From NCBI GenBank assembly GCA_028866355.1, contig JAGWIH010000095.1, positions 1 through 7,882 of the forward strand: 7,882 nt of DNA, given 5' to 3'. Under the pieces are notes generated by a model that did not search any database, had not been told where the DNA came from, and saw nothing but the letters and a program-made list of their open reading frames with translations. The translations under genes and the position numbers were made by a program. Origin of the DNA: Alphaproteobacteria bacterium. Lineage in GTDB: Bacteria > Pseudomonadota > Alphaproteobacteria > ATCC43930 > CGMCC-115725. Below, piece after piece: positions 1-7,042 of the stretch; within the stretch, counting starts at the first letter, position 1, and each line of letters starts with the position of its first letter.

Positions 1-613
1 CCATGTCGTGTGTGATCGAAACCGCCGTCGCGCCGAGATCGCGCACGCATTTGATGATCAGATCGTTGATCACGTCGCCCATGATCGGATCGAGGCCGGT
101 CGTCGGCTCGTCGAAGACGATGATTTCGGGTTTGGCGGCGATGGCGCGTGCCAGACCGACGCGCTTCTGCATGCCGCCCGAAAGTTCCGCTGGCCACAGC
201 TCGGCCACTTCGGGACCGAGTCCGACGGCGCCAAGCGTCTTGATCGCCGTCGCTTTGGCTTCGTCGCGGCCGATGCCATGGCCCTGGATGAGACCGAAGG
301 CGACGTTCTGCCAGACACGTAAGCTGTCGAAGAGCGCGGCACCCTGAAACAGCATGCCGAACTTGCGCATCAGTCGCTCGCGCTCGCCGCGCTTCAGGCC
401 CGTAACCTCTTGCCCATCGATCTTGATCGAGCCGGCGTCGGGTTCCATTAGTCCGATGATGCATTTGACCATCACCGACTTGCCGGTGCCCGAGCCGCCG
501 ATCACGACGACGCTTTCGCCGACGCCAACGTCGAGATCGAGTCCGTCGAGCACGACCTTGGAGCCGAAGGATTTCTTCAGCCCGCGGACGGAGATTTTGG
601 GCGCGCCGGTCAT
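1..613 (-). CDS. mlaF: MlaF-type ABC transporter ATP-binding protein (3' end cut off by window edge)
   Basis: This is the ATPase of the Mla/Ttg2-type phospholipid transporter, which powers lipid movement between inner and outer membrane from the cytoplasmic face of the MlaE permease. The first 204 residues are present; family members are about 250-270, so roughly the last quarter is missing because the window ends. All nucleotide-binding motifs are visible: Walker A GGSGTGKS (39-46), Q-loop Gln90, signature LSGGMQKR (144-151), Walker B IIVFDEP (164-170), D-loop GLDP (173-176) and switch His202. The signature form SGGMQKR and the MlaE gene directly upstream separate it from generic importer ATPases. 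The ATG at 613 overlaps the mlaE stop as ATGA and has no clear Shine-Dalgarno site, so it is probably translated by coupling to mlaE. No key residue is missing in the visible part. Confidence 0.93.
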   Translation of the reverse strand, partial: MTGAPKISVRGLKKSFGSKVVLDGLDLDVGVGESVVVIGGSGTGKSVMVKCIIGLMEPDAGSIKIDGQEVTGLKRGERERLMRKFGMLFQGAALFDSLRVWQNVAFGLIQGHGIGRDEAKATAIKTLGAVGLGPEVAELWPAELSGGMQKRVGLARAIAAKPEIIVFDEPTTGLDPIMGDVINDLIIKCVRDLGATAVSITHDM

Positions 614-1386
614 GACGAGAACAGCAACGCCGAGAGGATGTAGTCGAACGTCAAAATTAGCACCGAGGCCGACACCACCGCATAGGTTGTCGCGGCGCCC
701 ACGCCCTGCGCGCCGCCCTTCGAATGATAACCGGTATAACAGCCCATCAGCGAGATCAGGAAGCCGAAGACGGCCGATTTCACCAGGCCAGAAATCACGT
801 CGCTGCTGCGGAGGAAATCCGCGGTGTTCTGGAGATAGGCGGCAGGATTGAAGCCGAATTTATAGGTGGCCACCAGGAAACCGCCGAAGACACCGATATT
901 ATCGGCGACTAGCACCAGCACCGGCAGCGCGACAATGCCCGCGAGGAGACGCGGCACCACGAGGTATTTGTATGGATTAGTCGACAGCGTCGACAGCGCG
1001 TCGATCTGGTCCGTGACGCGCATCGTGCCAACTTCGGCGGCGATGGCGGCGCCGATACGCCCGGCGACCATCAGGCCGGCGATCACCGGGCCGAGCTCGC
1101 GCGTCATGCCCAAAACTACGACCTGCGCGATGGCGCTTTCGCCGCCGGTGATGCGGTTGAAGCCGGTGTGCAACTGCAACGCAAGCACCATGCCGATGAA
1201 GATCGCGGTCAATCCCACGACGGGCAGCGAGTAATAGCCGATGTCGATGAACTGCCGGAGGATGAGGTTGATATAGATCGGCGGCCGAAAGCAGTGGCTG
1301 ATCGCGGTGATCGTGAACAGCGTTAAACGGCCGGTCGCCGCCAGGAATGCCAGGACGACGCGGCCGACCCGCGCGAGAAACGCCAT
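610..1386 (-). CDS. mlaE: MlaE/YrbE-family phospholipid ABC transporter permease
   Basis: This is the inner-membrane permease of the Mla system, which handles phospholipids to keep the outer membrane asymmetric. The 258 residues match the usual family length of about 260. The family hallmark is the long conserved block at 97-131, beginning ELGPVIAGLMVAGRIGAAIA and ending MRVTDQIDAL. Hydrophobic segments lie around 50-75, 85-115, 145-172, 197-221 and 233-255, with an N-terminal amphipathic stretch before them, as in known MlaE folds. The ATG at 1386 follows the alr stop with no intervening base, and a GGAG 8 bases upstream, inside the end of alr, can serve as ribosome binding site. The stop overlaps mlaF. 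The substrate-binding MlaD gene is not visible and would have to lie beyond the left edge or elsewhere in the genome. Confidence 0.95.
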   Translation of the reverse strand: MAFLARVGRVVLAFLAATGRLTLFTITAISHCFRPPIYINLILRQFIDIGYYSLPVVGLTAIFIGMVLALQLHTGFNRITGGESAIAQVVVLGMTRELGPVIAGLMVAGRIGAAIAAEVGTMRVTDQIDALSTLSTNPYKYLVVPRLLAGIVALPVLVLVADNIGVFGGFLVATYKFGFNPAAYLQNTADFLRSSDVISGLVKSAVFGFLISLMGCYTGYHSKGGAQGVGAATTYAVVSASVLILTFDYILSALLFSS

Positions 1387-2496
1387 TCAGCGTGCTCCGC
1401 GATAGACCCGGGCGTAGCGCCGGCCGAGCAGTGTCAGCATCTCGTAGCCGATCGTGCGCGCGGCCGCCGCTGCGTCGTCGATGCCATAGCTGTTGTCGAG
1501 CAAATCTACGTAGGCACCGGGCTTCGCCCGATCCGCCTCGATCCCCGTCACGTCGAGCGTCAGCAGATCCATCGAGATGCGTCCAACGAGGGGAACCCTT
1601 CGACCGGCGATCGCCGCGCTGCCGCGGTCGCTCGCGGAGCGGAGCCAGCCATCAGCGTAACCGACTGCGACAGTCGCAATGCGACTCGGCCGCTCCATGC
1701 GGTGCGTCGCACCATATCCAACGGTCTCTCCTGCGTCAACGTCACGGACCTGGAGAATCCTGGCTTTGAGGGCGACGGCGGCGCGCATCGGATTGGGTTT
1801 GCCGGGCAGGGGATTGATACCGAACAGCGCCGCGCCCGGACGCACGATCTGGAAATGATAGGCAGGTCCGAGAAAGATCGCCGATGACGAAGCAAGCGAT
1901 GCCGGCGCTTTGGGCAGGCGCGCGAGCGCGGCGCGGAAGCGCGCGAGCTGCTCGGGGTTTTTTGGATGCTCGGGCTCGTCGGCGCAGGCGAGGTGACTCA
2001 TGATCGCGGCGAGATCGAGGCGCCCGAGCAACGCCGGGTCTGCGGTTAACCGGTCCATTTCGGCGCGCGATAAACCGAGCCGCTCCATGCCGGTGTCGAG
2101 GTGGAGGATCGCCGATTTACCGGGATAGGCCTTGCCCCAGCGCGCAACCTGACCGAGATCGTTGAGCACCGGAACGAGCCGGCGGCGCGCGAATTCCGCC
2201 TCGCTCTTTGCCAGCACGCCATCGAGGACGGCAATGCGGGCTTTCGGCAAGATCTTGCGCAGGGCGATCCCTTCGTCGAGCGAGGCAACGAAAAAGAGGT
2301 CGCAACCCGCGCGCACCAGCATCGGACCGACTTCGGCGGCACCGAGGCCGTAGGCGTCAGCCTTGATCACGGCTGCCAGGCGCGCGCCTGGCGCCAGTTC
2401 GCGCTTCAGCCGTCGCCAATTGGCCGCAACGGCGCGCAAGTCGATTTCGAGAATGGCGTTCGCCCGGTCGGTCGCGACCTTGCGATCAGAAGGCAT
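1387..2496 (-). CDS. alr: Alanine racemase
   Basis: This cytoplasmic PLP enzyme interconverts L- and D-alanine and supplies D-Ala for the peptidoglycan stem peptide. The 369 residues are normal for the family. The PLP lysine is Lys45 in the motif AVIKADAYGLG. The opposing catalytic tyrosine is Tyr261 in VGYGATH. The HLDTGMERLG motif at 132-141 and the RPGAALFG phosphate-pocket region at 219-226 are also present, followed by the C-terminal beta domain with VGRISMDLLTLDV (304-316). Serine replaces the cysteine found in the GRVCMD form of many homologues; I believe this is a tolerated variant. The ATG at 2496 lies inside the last codons of dnaB, giving an 11-base overlap, and lacks a clear Shine-Dalgarno site, which points to translational coupling. 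It may be the biosynthetic Alr or a DadX-like form; the housekeeping neighbours favour Alr. Confidence 0.96.
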   Translation of the reverse strand: MPSDRKVATDRANAILEIDLRAVAANWRRLKRELAPGARLAAVIKADAYGLGAAEVGPMLVRAGCDLFFVASLDEGIALRKILPKARIAVLDGVLAKSEAEFARRRLVPVLNDLGQVARWGKAYPGKSAILHLDTGMERLGLSRAEMDRLTADPALLGRLDLAAIMSHLACADEPEHPKNPEQLARFRAALARLPKAPASLASSSAIFLGPAYHFQIVRPGAALFGINPLPGKPNPMRAAVALKARILQVRDVDAGETVGYGATHRMERPSRIATVAVGYADGWLRSASDRGSAAIAGRRVPLVGRISMDLLTLDVTGIEADRAKPGAYVDLLDNSYGIDDAAAAARTIGYEMLTLLGRRYARVYRGAR

Positions 2497-4000
2497 CGGG
2501 CAGGCGGTCGCCGCTGACGTAGTTGTCGAATTTCGTCGTGTTGCCGTCGAAGCGCAGGGTCACCTTGCCGATTGGGCCGTGGCGCTGCTTGGCGACGTGA
2601 ATCTCGGCGAGGCCATAGACTTCCTCGCAGCGCTGCCGGTGCTTTTCGATGCGGTCGTTGAACTTTTCCTGGCTTTCTTCCGGCCGCTGCGTCGGCGGCG
2701 TGCGCATCAGATAATATTCCTCGCGGAAGACGAACATCACCACGTCGGCGTCCTGCTCGATCGAGCCCGATTCACGCAGGTCGGAGAGCATCGGCCGCTT
2801 GTCCTCGCGCTGTTCGACGGCGCGCGACAGCTGCGACAACGCCAGCACCGGTACATTGAGTTCCTTGGCCAAAGCCTTGAGGCCGCGAGTGATCTCGGAA
2901 ATCTCCTGCACCCGGTTCTCGAAGCCGCCACCCTCACTGGAACCACGAATGAGCTGGAGATAATCGACGATGACGAGGCCGAGATTGTGCGTTCGCTTCA
3001 GCCGACGGGCGCGGGTGCGCAGTCCGGCGATGGTGATCGCCGGTGTGTCGTCGACGAAAAACGGCACCGAGGCCAGGCGCTGGCTGGCCTGGACGAATTT
3101 GTCGAAATCCTCGTTCGACACCTTGCCCTGGCGGATTTCGTGCGATGGCACGCCGGATTCCTCGGCCAGGATGCGGGTGGCGAGCTGTTCGGACGACATT
3201 TCGAGGGAGAAGAACCCCGCGACGGCGCCGTCTTCGGCCTTGGTCGCATCGTCGGCGCCGGGCCGGAAGGCGCGCGCGGCATTGAAACCAATATTGGTGG
3301 CGAGCGCCGTCTTGCCCATCGACGGCCGGCCGGCCAGGACGATCAGGTCGGATGGGTGGAGGCCGCCCAGCAGCTTGTCGAGGTCGGTGAAGCCGGTGGC
3401 AACGCCCGTGGTCTTGCCGCTGCGTTTGAAGGCCGCTTCGGCCATCCGCACGGCATCGGTCATTGCCGCGGTAAACGGCTGGAATCCGCCCTCGGTCTGG
3501 CCAACGGTCGCCAGATTGAACAGCCGCTGCTCGGCGGCCTCGATCTGCTGCGGCGCGGTCAGCTCGAGGTCCTGAGCGTAGGCCTCGTTGACCACGTCGG
3601 TGCCAACGTCGATGAGCTGGCGACGGAGATAAAGGTCGTGAATGGTCCGACCGTAATCGCCGGCGTTGATGATGGTGACAACCTTCGATTGCAATTCGGC
3701 CAGATACTTCGCGCCGCCGCGCTCGGCGAGGGCTGCGTCCTGGTCGAACTGGTTCTTGAGGGTCACCGCATTGGCGAGCTGACCGCGTTCGATCAGCCGC
3801 GTGACGGCGGCAAAGATCCGGCCGTGCACCGCCTCGACGAAATGCTCGGCCCTGAGGAAGTCCGAGACCTTGTTGTAAACGTTGTTGTTTTGGAGGATCG
3901 CGCCGAGCAGCGCCTGTTCGGCCGCGAGGTTCTGCGGCGGCACACGGTAACCCGCATCGCCGTCATGCAGCGGCGTTACCTTCGACAGCGCGGTTTCCAT
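2486..4000 (-). CDS. dnaB: Replicative DNA helicase DnaB
   Basis: This is the hexameric 5'-3' helicase that unwinds the replication fork and works with primase and the clamp loader. From the ATG at 4000 it is 504 residues, the usual alphaproteobacterial size. The N-terminal primase-interacting domain (about 20-125) opens with PPQNLAAEQALLGAIL. The RecA-like domain has Walker A GRPSMGKT (224-231), FFSLEM (263-268), Walker B VIVDYLQL (343-350), LSQLSRAVEQRE (388-399) and the KQRHGPIG segment (471-478), whose Arg473 corresponds to the arginine finger. An insert rich in Asp, Ala and Lys at 247-260 lies between Walker A and FFSLEM, as I recall it in other alphaproteobacteria. An in-frame GTG at 4039 would add 13 residues. 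Neither start has a well-placed Shine-Dalgarno site (the nearest GGAG is 15 bases from the ATG); I chose the ATG because it is the stronger codon and gives a family-like N-terminus. No intein is present. Confidence 0.97.
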   Translation of the reverse strand: METALSKVTPLHDGDAGYRVPPQNLAAEQALLGAILQNNNVYNKVSDFLRAEHFVEAVHGRIFAAVTRLIERGQLANAVTLKNQFDQDAALAERGGAKYLAELQSKVVTIINAGDYGRTIHDLYLRRQLIDVGTDVVNEAYAQDLELTAPQQIEAAEQRLFNLATVGQTEGGFQPFTAAMTDAVRMAEAAFKRSGKTTGVATGFTDLDKLLGGLHPSDLIVLAGRPSMGKTALATNIGFNAARAFRPGADDATKAEDGAVAGFFSLEMSSEQLATRILAEESGVPSHEIRQGKVSNEDFDKFVQASQRLASVPFFVDDTPAITIAGLRTRARRLKRTHNLGLVIVDYLQLIRGSSEGGGFENRVQEISEITRGLKALAKELNVPVLALSQLSRAVEQREDKRPMLSDLRESGSIEQDADVVMFVFREEYYLMRTPPTQRPEESQEKFNDRIEKHRQRCEEVYGLAEIHVAKQRHGPIGKVTLRFDGNTTKFDNYVSGDRLPDAF

Positions 4001-4089
4001 GACAGAACTGTAGCACTCCGCCGACAGGCCGGCATGCACGAAACGATATGTGTCGCCTGTGAGTCAGATGAATGACGGGTGTGAATGTC

Positions 4090-4110
4090 CCGCGACTCGG
4101 CGGCTCGCGG
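4090..4110 (-). terminator. GC hairpin just after the cfa stop codon (weak terminator candidate)
   Basis: A perfect 6-bp inverted repeat, CCGCGA / TCGCGG, with a 9-base loop begins seven bases after the cfa stop codon. On the transcript a G-U and a U-A pair can extend it to 8 bp. No U-tract follows on the minus strand, so it is not a canonical intrinsic terminator. On the plus strand the same stem is followed by AATTTTCTT, but no plus-strand gene would use it. It may stabilise the cfa 3' end or contribute to Rho-dependent ending before dnaB. Confidence 0.3.
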
Positions 4111-4117
4111 AATTTTC

Positions 4118-5359
4118 TTACGCGGCGCGTCCGGCTTCGGCGGCGGCGGGTGCCTTGTGACTGCGCTCCCAATCGAACATATAGTCGCGCGTCAACGGCA
4201 CGGCCTCGACACGCCGCGCCATCTGCATCTGCCACACCATATGGCCCTGATAGCGGAACGCGATTTCGGAGCCAGCGAGGTAGAATTCCCACATCCGGCA
4301 GAAGCGTTCGTCATAGAGCGCCTTGACACGCTCGCGCTCGGTCATGAACCGCGTGCGCCAAGCGCGCAAGGTCTCGGCATAATGCAGCCGTAGGATCTCG
4401 ATGTCGGTGACCCAGAGGCCGGTGCGCTCGACGACCGGCAGCACCTCGGACAGCGCGGGCGAATAGCCGCCCGGGAAAATATACTTACGGATCCAGGGGT
4501 TGGTGCTACCGGCGCCATCCGAGCGGCCGATGGCGTGGAGCAGGGCGACGCCATCCTCGGTGAGCAGCGACTTCACCCGACTGAAGAAGGTGGGATACTG
4601 CGGCACGCCGACATGCTCGAACATGCCGACCGACACGATGCGGTCGTACTGGGCGCGCTCCTGGCGGTAATCCAGCAGCTTGAACCGCACGCGTGACGCC
4701 AATCCCGCGGCTGCGGCGCGGCGTTCGGCGACCCGATGCTGCTCGACCGATAGCGTCAGCCCGGTGACGTCAACGTCGCATTCCTTCGCCAAGTAGAGCG
4801 CCAACCCGCCCCAGCCGCTGCCGATGTCGAGCACGCGCTGGCCGGGCTTGAGCATCAGCTTCGCGGCGATATGGCGCTTCTTGTTGGCTTGCGCCTGTTC
4901 GATCGTCTGGTCGGGCGCGGTGAAATAGGCGCAGGAATATTGCCGGTCGCGATCGAGGAAGATGTCGTAGAGCGCGTCGGACAGGTCGTAATGATGGGCG
5001 ACGTTGCGGCGGGCACGGCCGATCGGGTTCCATTGCTGGAGGCCGCGGAACGCCCGGCCGAAGCCGTTATAGAGTGGCGTCAGCATGGTTTTCGGCGCCA
5101 GGTTGATGTTGGTGCCGAGAAAATCGAGCAGGTCGTAGAGGTTGCCGCCGTCCTCGATGGTGAGGCGGCCGTCCATATAAGCCTCGCCCAACATCAGGCG
5201 TGGGTTGCACAGCAACTGCCGCTCAACCGGCCGGTCGTGCAGGCGAATGGTGATCGCCGGACCCGGTGCGCCGGAATAGGCGCGCGTTTTGCCGGTCGCG
5301 TCGATGATCCGCAGAGTGCCTCGACGAACGAGGTGACGCAGCAACAGCCCGACTGTCAT
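4118..5359 (-). CDS. cfa: Cyclopropane-fatty-acyl-phospholipid synthase
   Basis: This SAM-dependent enzyme adds a methylene group across the cis double bond of unsaturated acyl chains in membrane phospholipids, usually toward stationary phase or under stress. It has 413 residues, slightly longer than the 382 of E. coli Cfa. The N-terminal lipid-binding region (1-120) includes LMLGEAYMDGRLTIEDG. The methyltransferase domain has SAM motif I VLDIGSGWGG (176-185), GMFEHVG with Glu248 matching E. coli Glu239, His275 in LLHAIG, and Tyr327 in the position of Tyr317; these belong to the bicarbonate-binding site. Ser181 and Ser364 occupy the positions of E. coli Cys139 and Cys354; I do not take this as loss of function. 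The last 14 residues are Ala/Glu-rich. A GGGGA motif lies 4 bases before the ATG. It is flanked by the reductase gene (69-base gap) and dnaB (117-base gap), so it may be its own transcription unit. A different SAM-dependent lipid methyltransferase of the same family cannot be fully excluded. Confidence 0.93.
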   Translation of the reverse strand: MTVGLLLRHLVRRGTLRIIDATGKTRAYSGAPGPAITIRLHDRPVERQLLCNPRLMLGEAYMDGRLTIEDGGNLYDLLDFLGTNINLAPKTMLTPLYNGFGRAFRGLQQWNPIGRARRNVAHHYDLSDALYDIFLDRDRQYSCAYFTAPDQTIEQAQANKKRHIAAKLMLKPGQRVLDIGSGWGGLALYLAKECDVDVTGLTLSVEQHRVAERRAAAAGLASRVRFKLLDYRQERAQYDRIVSVGMFEHVGVPQYPTFFSRVKSLLTEDGVALLHAIGRSDGAGSTNPWIRKYIFPGGYSPALSEVLPVVERTGLWVTDIEILRLHYAETLRAWRTRFMTERERVKALYDERFCRMWEFYLAGSEIAFRYQGHMVWQMQMARRVEAVPLTRDYMFDWERSHKAPAAAEAGRAA

Positions 5360-5392
5360 GCCATCCCCGGTGGTTTTTTGCCGGTTTTAGGG

Positions 5393-5422
5393 ATTTTCTT
5401 GCAATCCGCGGCCCGGATTCAA
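5393..5422 (-). promoter_or_regulatory. Possible promoter for cfa
   Basis: On the minus strand, TTGAAT (5422-5417) and GAAAAT (5398-5393) are separated by 18 bases, each matching four of six positions of the sigma-70 consensus. Transcription would start near 5386 and give a leader of about 27 bases before the cfa ATG. The site overlaps the hairpin after the reductase gene. It is a weak match and rests on pattern alone. Confidence 0.22.
5403..5419 (-). terminator. Hairpin after the aldo/keto reductase stop codon (weak terminator candidate)
   Basis: A perfect 6-bp stem, AATCCG / CGGATT, with a 5-base loop starts nine bases after the reductase stop. It is followed by GCAAGAAAATCC rather than a U-run, so intrinsic termination would be poor. 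Its position directly after a stop codon parallels the hairpin after cfa, which suggests both mark 3' ends of gene-sized transcripts. Confidence 0.22.
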
Positions 5423-5428
5423 GTCCGA

Positions 5429-6262
5429 TTAAAGCATGGCCAAAGGCATTTTTCGGCCCGGCGGTGGAAAAACCCGCTCGAGGGCCGCGAGTTCCGCCGC
5501 GGTCAGCATAATTTCGGCGGCGGCGCGGTTCTCGGCGACATGGGCCAGGTTCGCCGCCTTCGGAATGACGATGACGCCGGCCTGTTGCAACAACCAGGCA
5601 AGCGCGACCTGGGCCGGCGTGGCGCCGCGCGCCGCGGCCACCTGCTTGAGTGTCCGATTGCCGAGCAGCCGACCCTGTTCGAGCGGCGAATAGGCCATGA
5701 TCGGCACGCCGCGCGCGCTCAGCGCCGGCCGCAGGTCCCACTCGATGCCGCGGCGACCAAGGTTGTAGAGCAGCTGATTGGCAGCACAGCCGGCGCCGCC
5801 GGGCGCCGCCCAGACCGCGTTCATCTCATCGAGGTCGAGATTGGACACGCCCCAATGACGAATCTTGCCGGCACGCTGCAGGTCGACAAAACCGGCCACG
5901 GTCTCGCGCAACGGCACGCCGCCGCGCCAGTGCAACAGATAGAGGTCGATACGGTCGGTGCCGAGCCGCTTCAAGCTGCGTTCGCAGGCAGCCGCGACGC
6001 CGGCCCGCGATGCGTTCGACGGCAAAACCTTGCTGACGATGAAAACCCGGTCGCGTTGGCCGGCGATCGCCTGGCCGACCAGTTCCTCGGCCCCGCCGTC
6101 GCCGTACATTTCCGCGGTGTCGATGAGCGTCATGCCGAAATCGATGCCGCGTTTGAGGGCGGCGACGGATTCAGGCTCGTGCCCGCCGTGCTCGCCCATC
6201 ATCCACGTGCCGAGGCCGAGCGCGGGAACCCGCTCGCCGCCGGGCAACGTCACGCTTTGCAT
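5429..6262 (-). CDS. Aldo/keto reductase, YeaE-like
   Basis: This is an NAD(P)H-dependent oxidoreductase with a TIM-barrel fold, expected in the cytoplasm, reducing aldehydes or ketones to alcohols. The 277-residue protein carries the full catalytic tetrad: Asp48 and Tyr53 in LIDTAEMYG, Lys78 in VSKV, and His111 in LYLLHW. The segment IPKAANLAHVAEN (233-245) lies where NADP-type members bind the adenosine 2'-phosphate. From memory it resembles E. coli YeaE along its whole length, including GEHGG, KIRHWGVSNLD, NQLLYNLGRRGIEWDL and PIMAYSPL; YeaE has been linked to methylglyoxal reduction. The physiological substrate here cannot be read from sequence. The ATG at 6262 has a strong GGAGG 7 bases upstream. 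It begins 47 bases after rplI with no strong terminator between them, so some read-through from the ribosomal operon is plausible. The gap contains a small stem (GCCGC / GCGGC at 6281-6295). Confidence 0.92.
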   Translation of the reverse strand: MQSVTLPGGERVPALGLGTWMMGEHGGHEPESVAALKRGIDFGMTLIDTAEMYGDGGAEELVGQAIAGQRDRVFIVSKVLPSNASRAGVAAACERSLKRLGTDRIDLYLLHWRGGVPLRETVAGFVDLQRAGKIRHWGVSNLDLDEMNAVWAAPGGAGCAANQLLYNLGRRGIEWDLRPALSARGVPIMAYSPLEQGRLLGNRTLKQVAAARGATPAQVALAWLLQQAGVIVIPKAANLAHVAENRAAAEIMLTAAELAALERVFPPPGRKMPLAML

Positions 6263-6309
6263 CGATGCGCCTCCGGTGCCGCCGCTCGACGCGGCCGGCG
6301 CTCGCGAGT

Positions 6310-7029
6310 CTATTCTTTGGCGCTCTTTTTCTTCTCGCGTTTCGGCTTGTCGGCTTTTTCCGGCTTCTCGGCTTTCGACGCCTTGGCGGCTTTGGCAGGC
6401 TTGGCTTCCGTCTCGGCCTCGTCCGCGTCGTCGGTCTTCGCCTTGGCCTTGGCTCTTGTCTTCTTCGGCTTAGCTTCGGCATCGGCTTCGGCCACCGGTT
6501 CCCCGGCGGCCTGGTCGCCGTCGCGCGGTTCCTGGGCCCGCTTGGTGACGTCGATGCCCTTGGCCTGCATCTCGGCCTCTTCGGCCGATTGCGCGACGTT
6601 GACCGTCACCTGAACCGCGACCTCGGGATGGAGGCGGACGCGCATCGGATAAAGGCCGAGCGTTTTGATCGCCTTGTCGAGCGTGATCTGGCCCTTGCCG
6701 ACGGTGAAGCCGGCTTCGGTCACCGCCTGAGCGATGTCGCGCGCCGTCACCGATCCATAGAGCTGGCCGCTTTCGCCCGCCTGGCGGATGATCAACACCG
6801 AGATGCCGTTGAGCTTCTGCGCGACCTGTTCGGCGTCGCCGCGCCGCGCCAGGTTGGCGGCTTCAAGCTGCGTCCGCTGTTTCTCGAAGATCGCGAGATT
6901 TTCCTTGGTGGCGCGCAGCGCCTTCTTCTGCGGCAACAAGTAATTGCGCGCGAAGCCTGGCCGCACCTTCACCACCTGGCCCATCTGGCCGAGCTTCTCG
7001 ACCCGCTCGAGCAGGATGACTTCCATCAT
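6310..7029 (-). CDS. rplI: 50S ribosomal protein bL9 with long charged C-terminal tail
   Basis: bL9 binds 23S rRNA near the L1 stalk base and reaches toward the neighbouring ribosome; it supports frame maintenance. The N-terminal rRNA-binding domain begins MEVILLERVEKLGQMG and contains GFARNYLLPQKKALRAT (25-41). A connecting helix covers about 42-74, and the C-terminal domain about 75-150, including SGQLYGSVTARDI. At 239 residues it is far longer than the 149 of E. coli. The excess is a low-complexity tail from about 160 to 239 made mostly of Ala, Lys, Glu and Asp, switching from acidic to strongly basic at the end. Two tandem ATG codons are possible starts (7029 and 7026); the first sits 7 bases from a GGAGG, the second gives the more usual MEVILL start. 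The gap to rpsR is only 13 bases, so it is in the same operon. Confidence 0.96.
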   Translation of the reverse strand: MMEVILLERVEKLGQMGQVVKVRPGFARNYLLPQKKALRATKENLAIFEKQRTQLEAANLARRGDAEQVAQKLNGISVLIIRQAGESGQLYGSVTARDIAQAVTEAGFTVGKGQITLDKAIKTLGLYPMRVRLHPEVAVQVTVNVAQSAEEAEMQAKGIDVTKRAQEPRDGDQAAGEPVAEADAEAKPKKTRAKAKAKTDDADEAETEAKPAKAAKASKAEKPEKADKPKREKKKSAKE

Positions 7030-7042
7030 CGTCTCGCCTCCA

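Noticed and set aside
2363..4075. A 570-codon open frame on the plus strand, antisense to dnaB
   Set aside because: It covers nearly the same bases as dnaB, whose motifs are unmistakable. The translation shows no domain I recognise and has the Arg/Glu/Leu-rich look typical of antisense frames in GC-rich genes.
4001..4117. Possible dnaB promoter in the gap after cfa
   Set aside because: CATATC could serve as a -10 element, but no -35 element at a suitable spacing stands out, so I could not support a specific site.
4112..5400. An 8-base direct repeat (ATTTTCTT on the plus strand) at 4112-4119 and 5393-5400, bracketing cfa like a target-site duplication
   Set aside because: An 8-base match between two AT-richer gaps is easily due to chance. 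One copy overlaps the cfa stop codon, and no transposase or terminal inverted repeats are present.
6301..6308. Palindrome CTCGCGAG just after the rplI stop
   Set aside because: An 8-base palindrome is expected by chance in GC-rich DNA and no second copy or U-tract supports an operator or terminator.
4871..6613. A 580-codon open frame on the plus strand across cfa, the reductase and rplI
   Set aside because: It runs antisense through three clear genes and the gaps between them. Its end becomes a low-complexity run that simply mirrors the bL9 tail. No domain or plausible start signal is seen.
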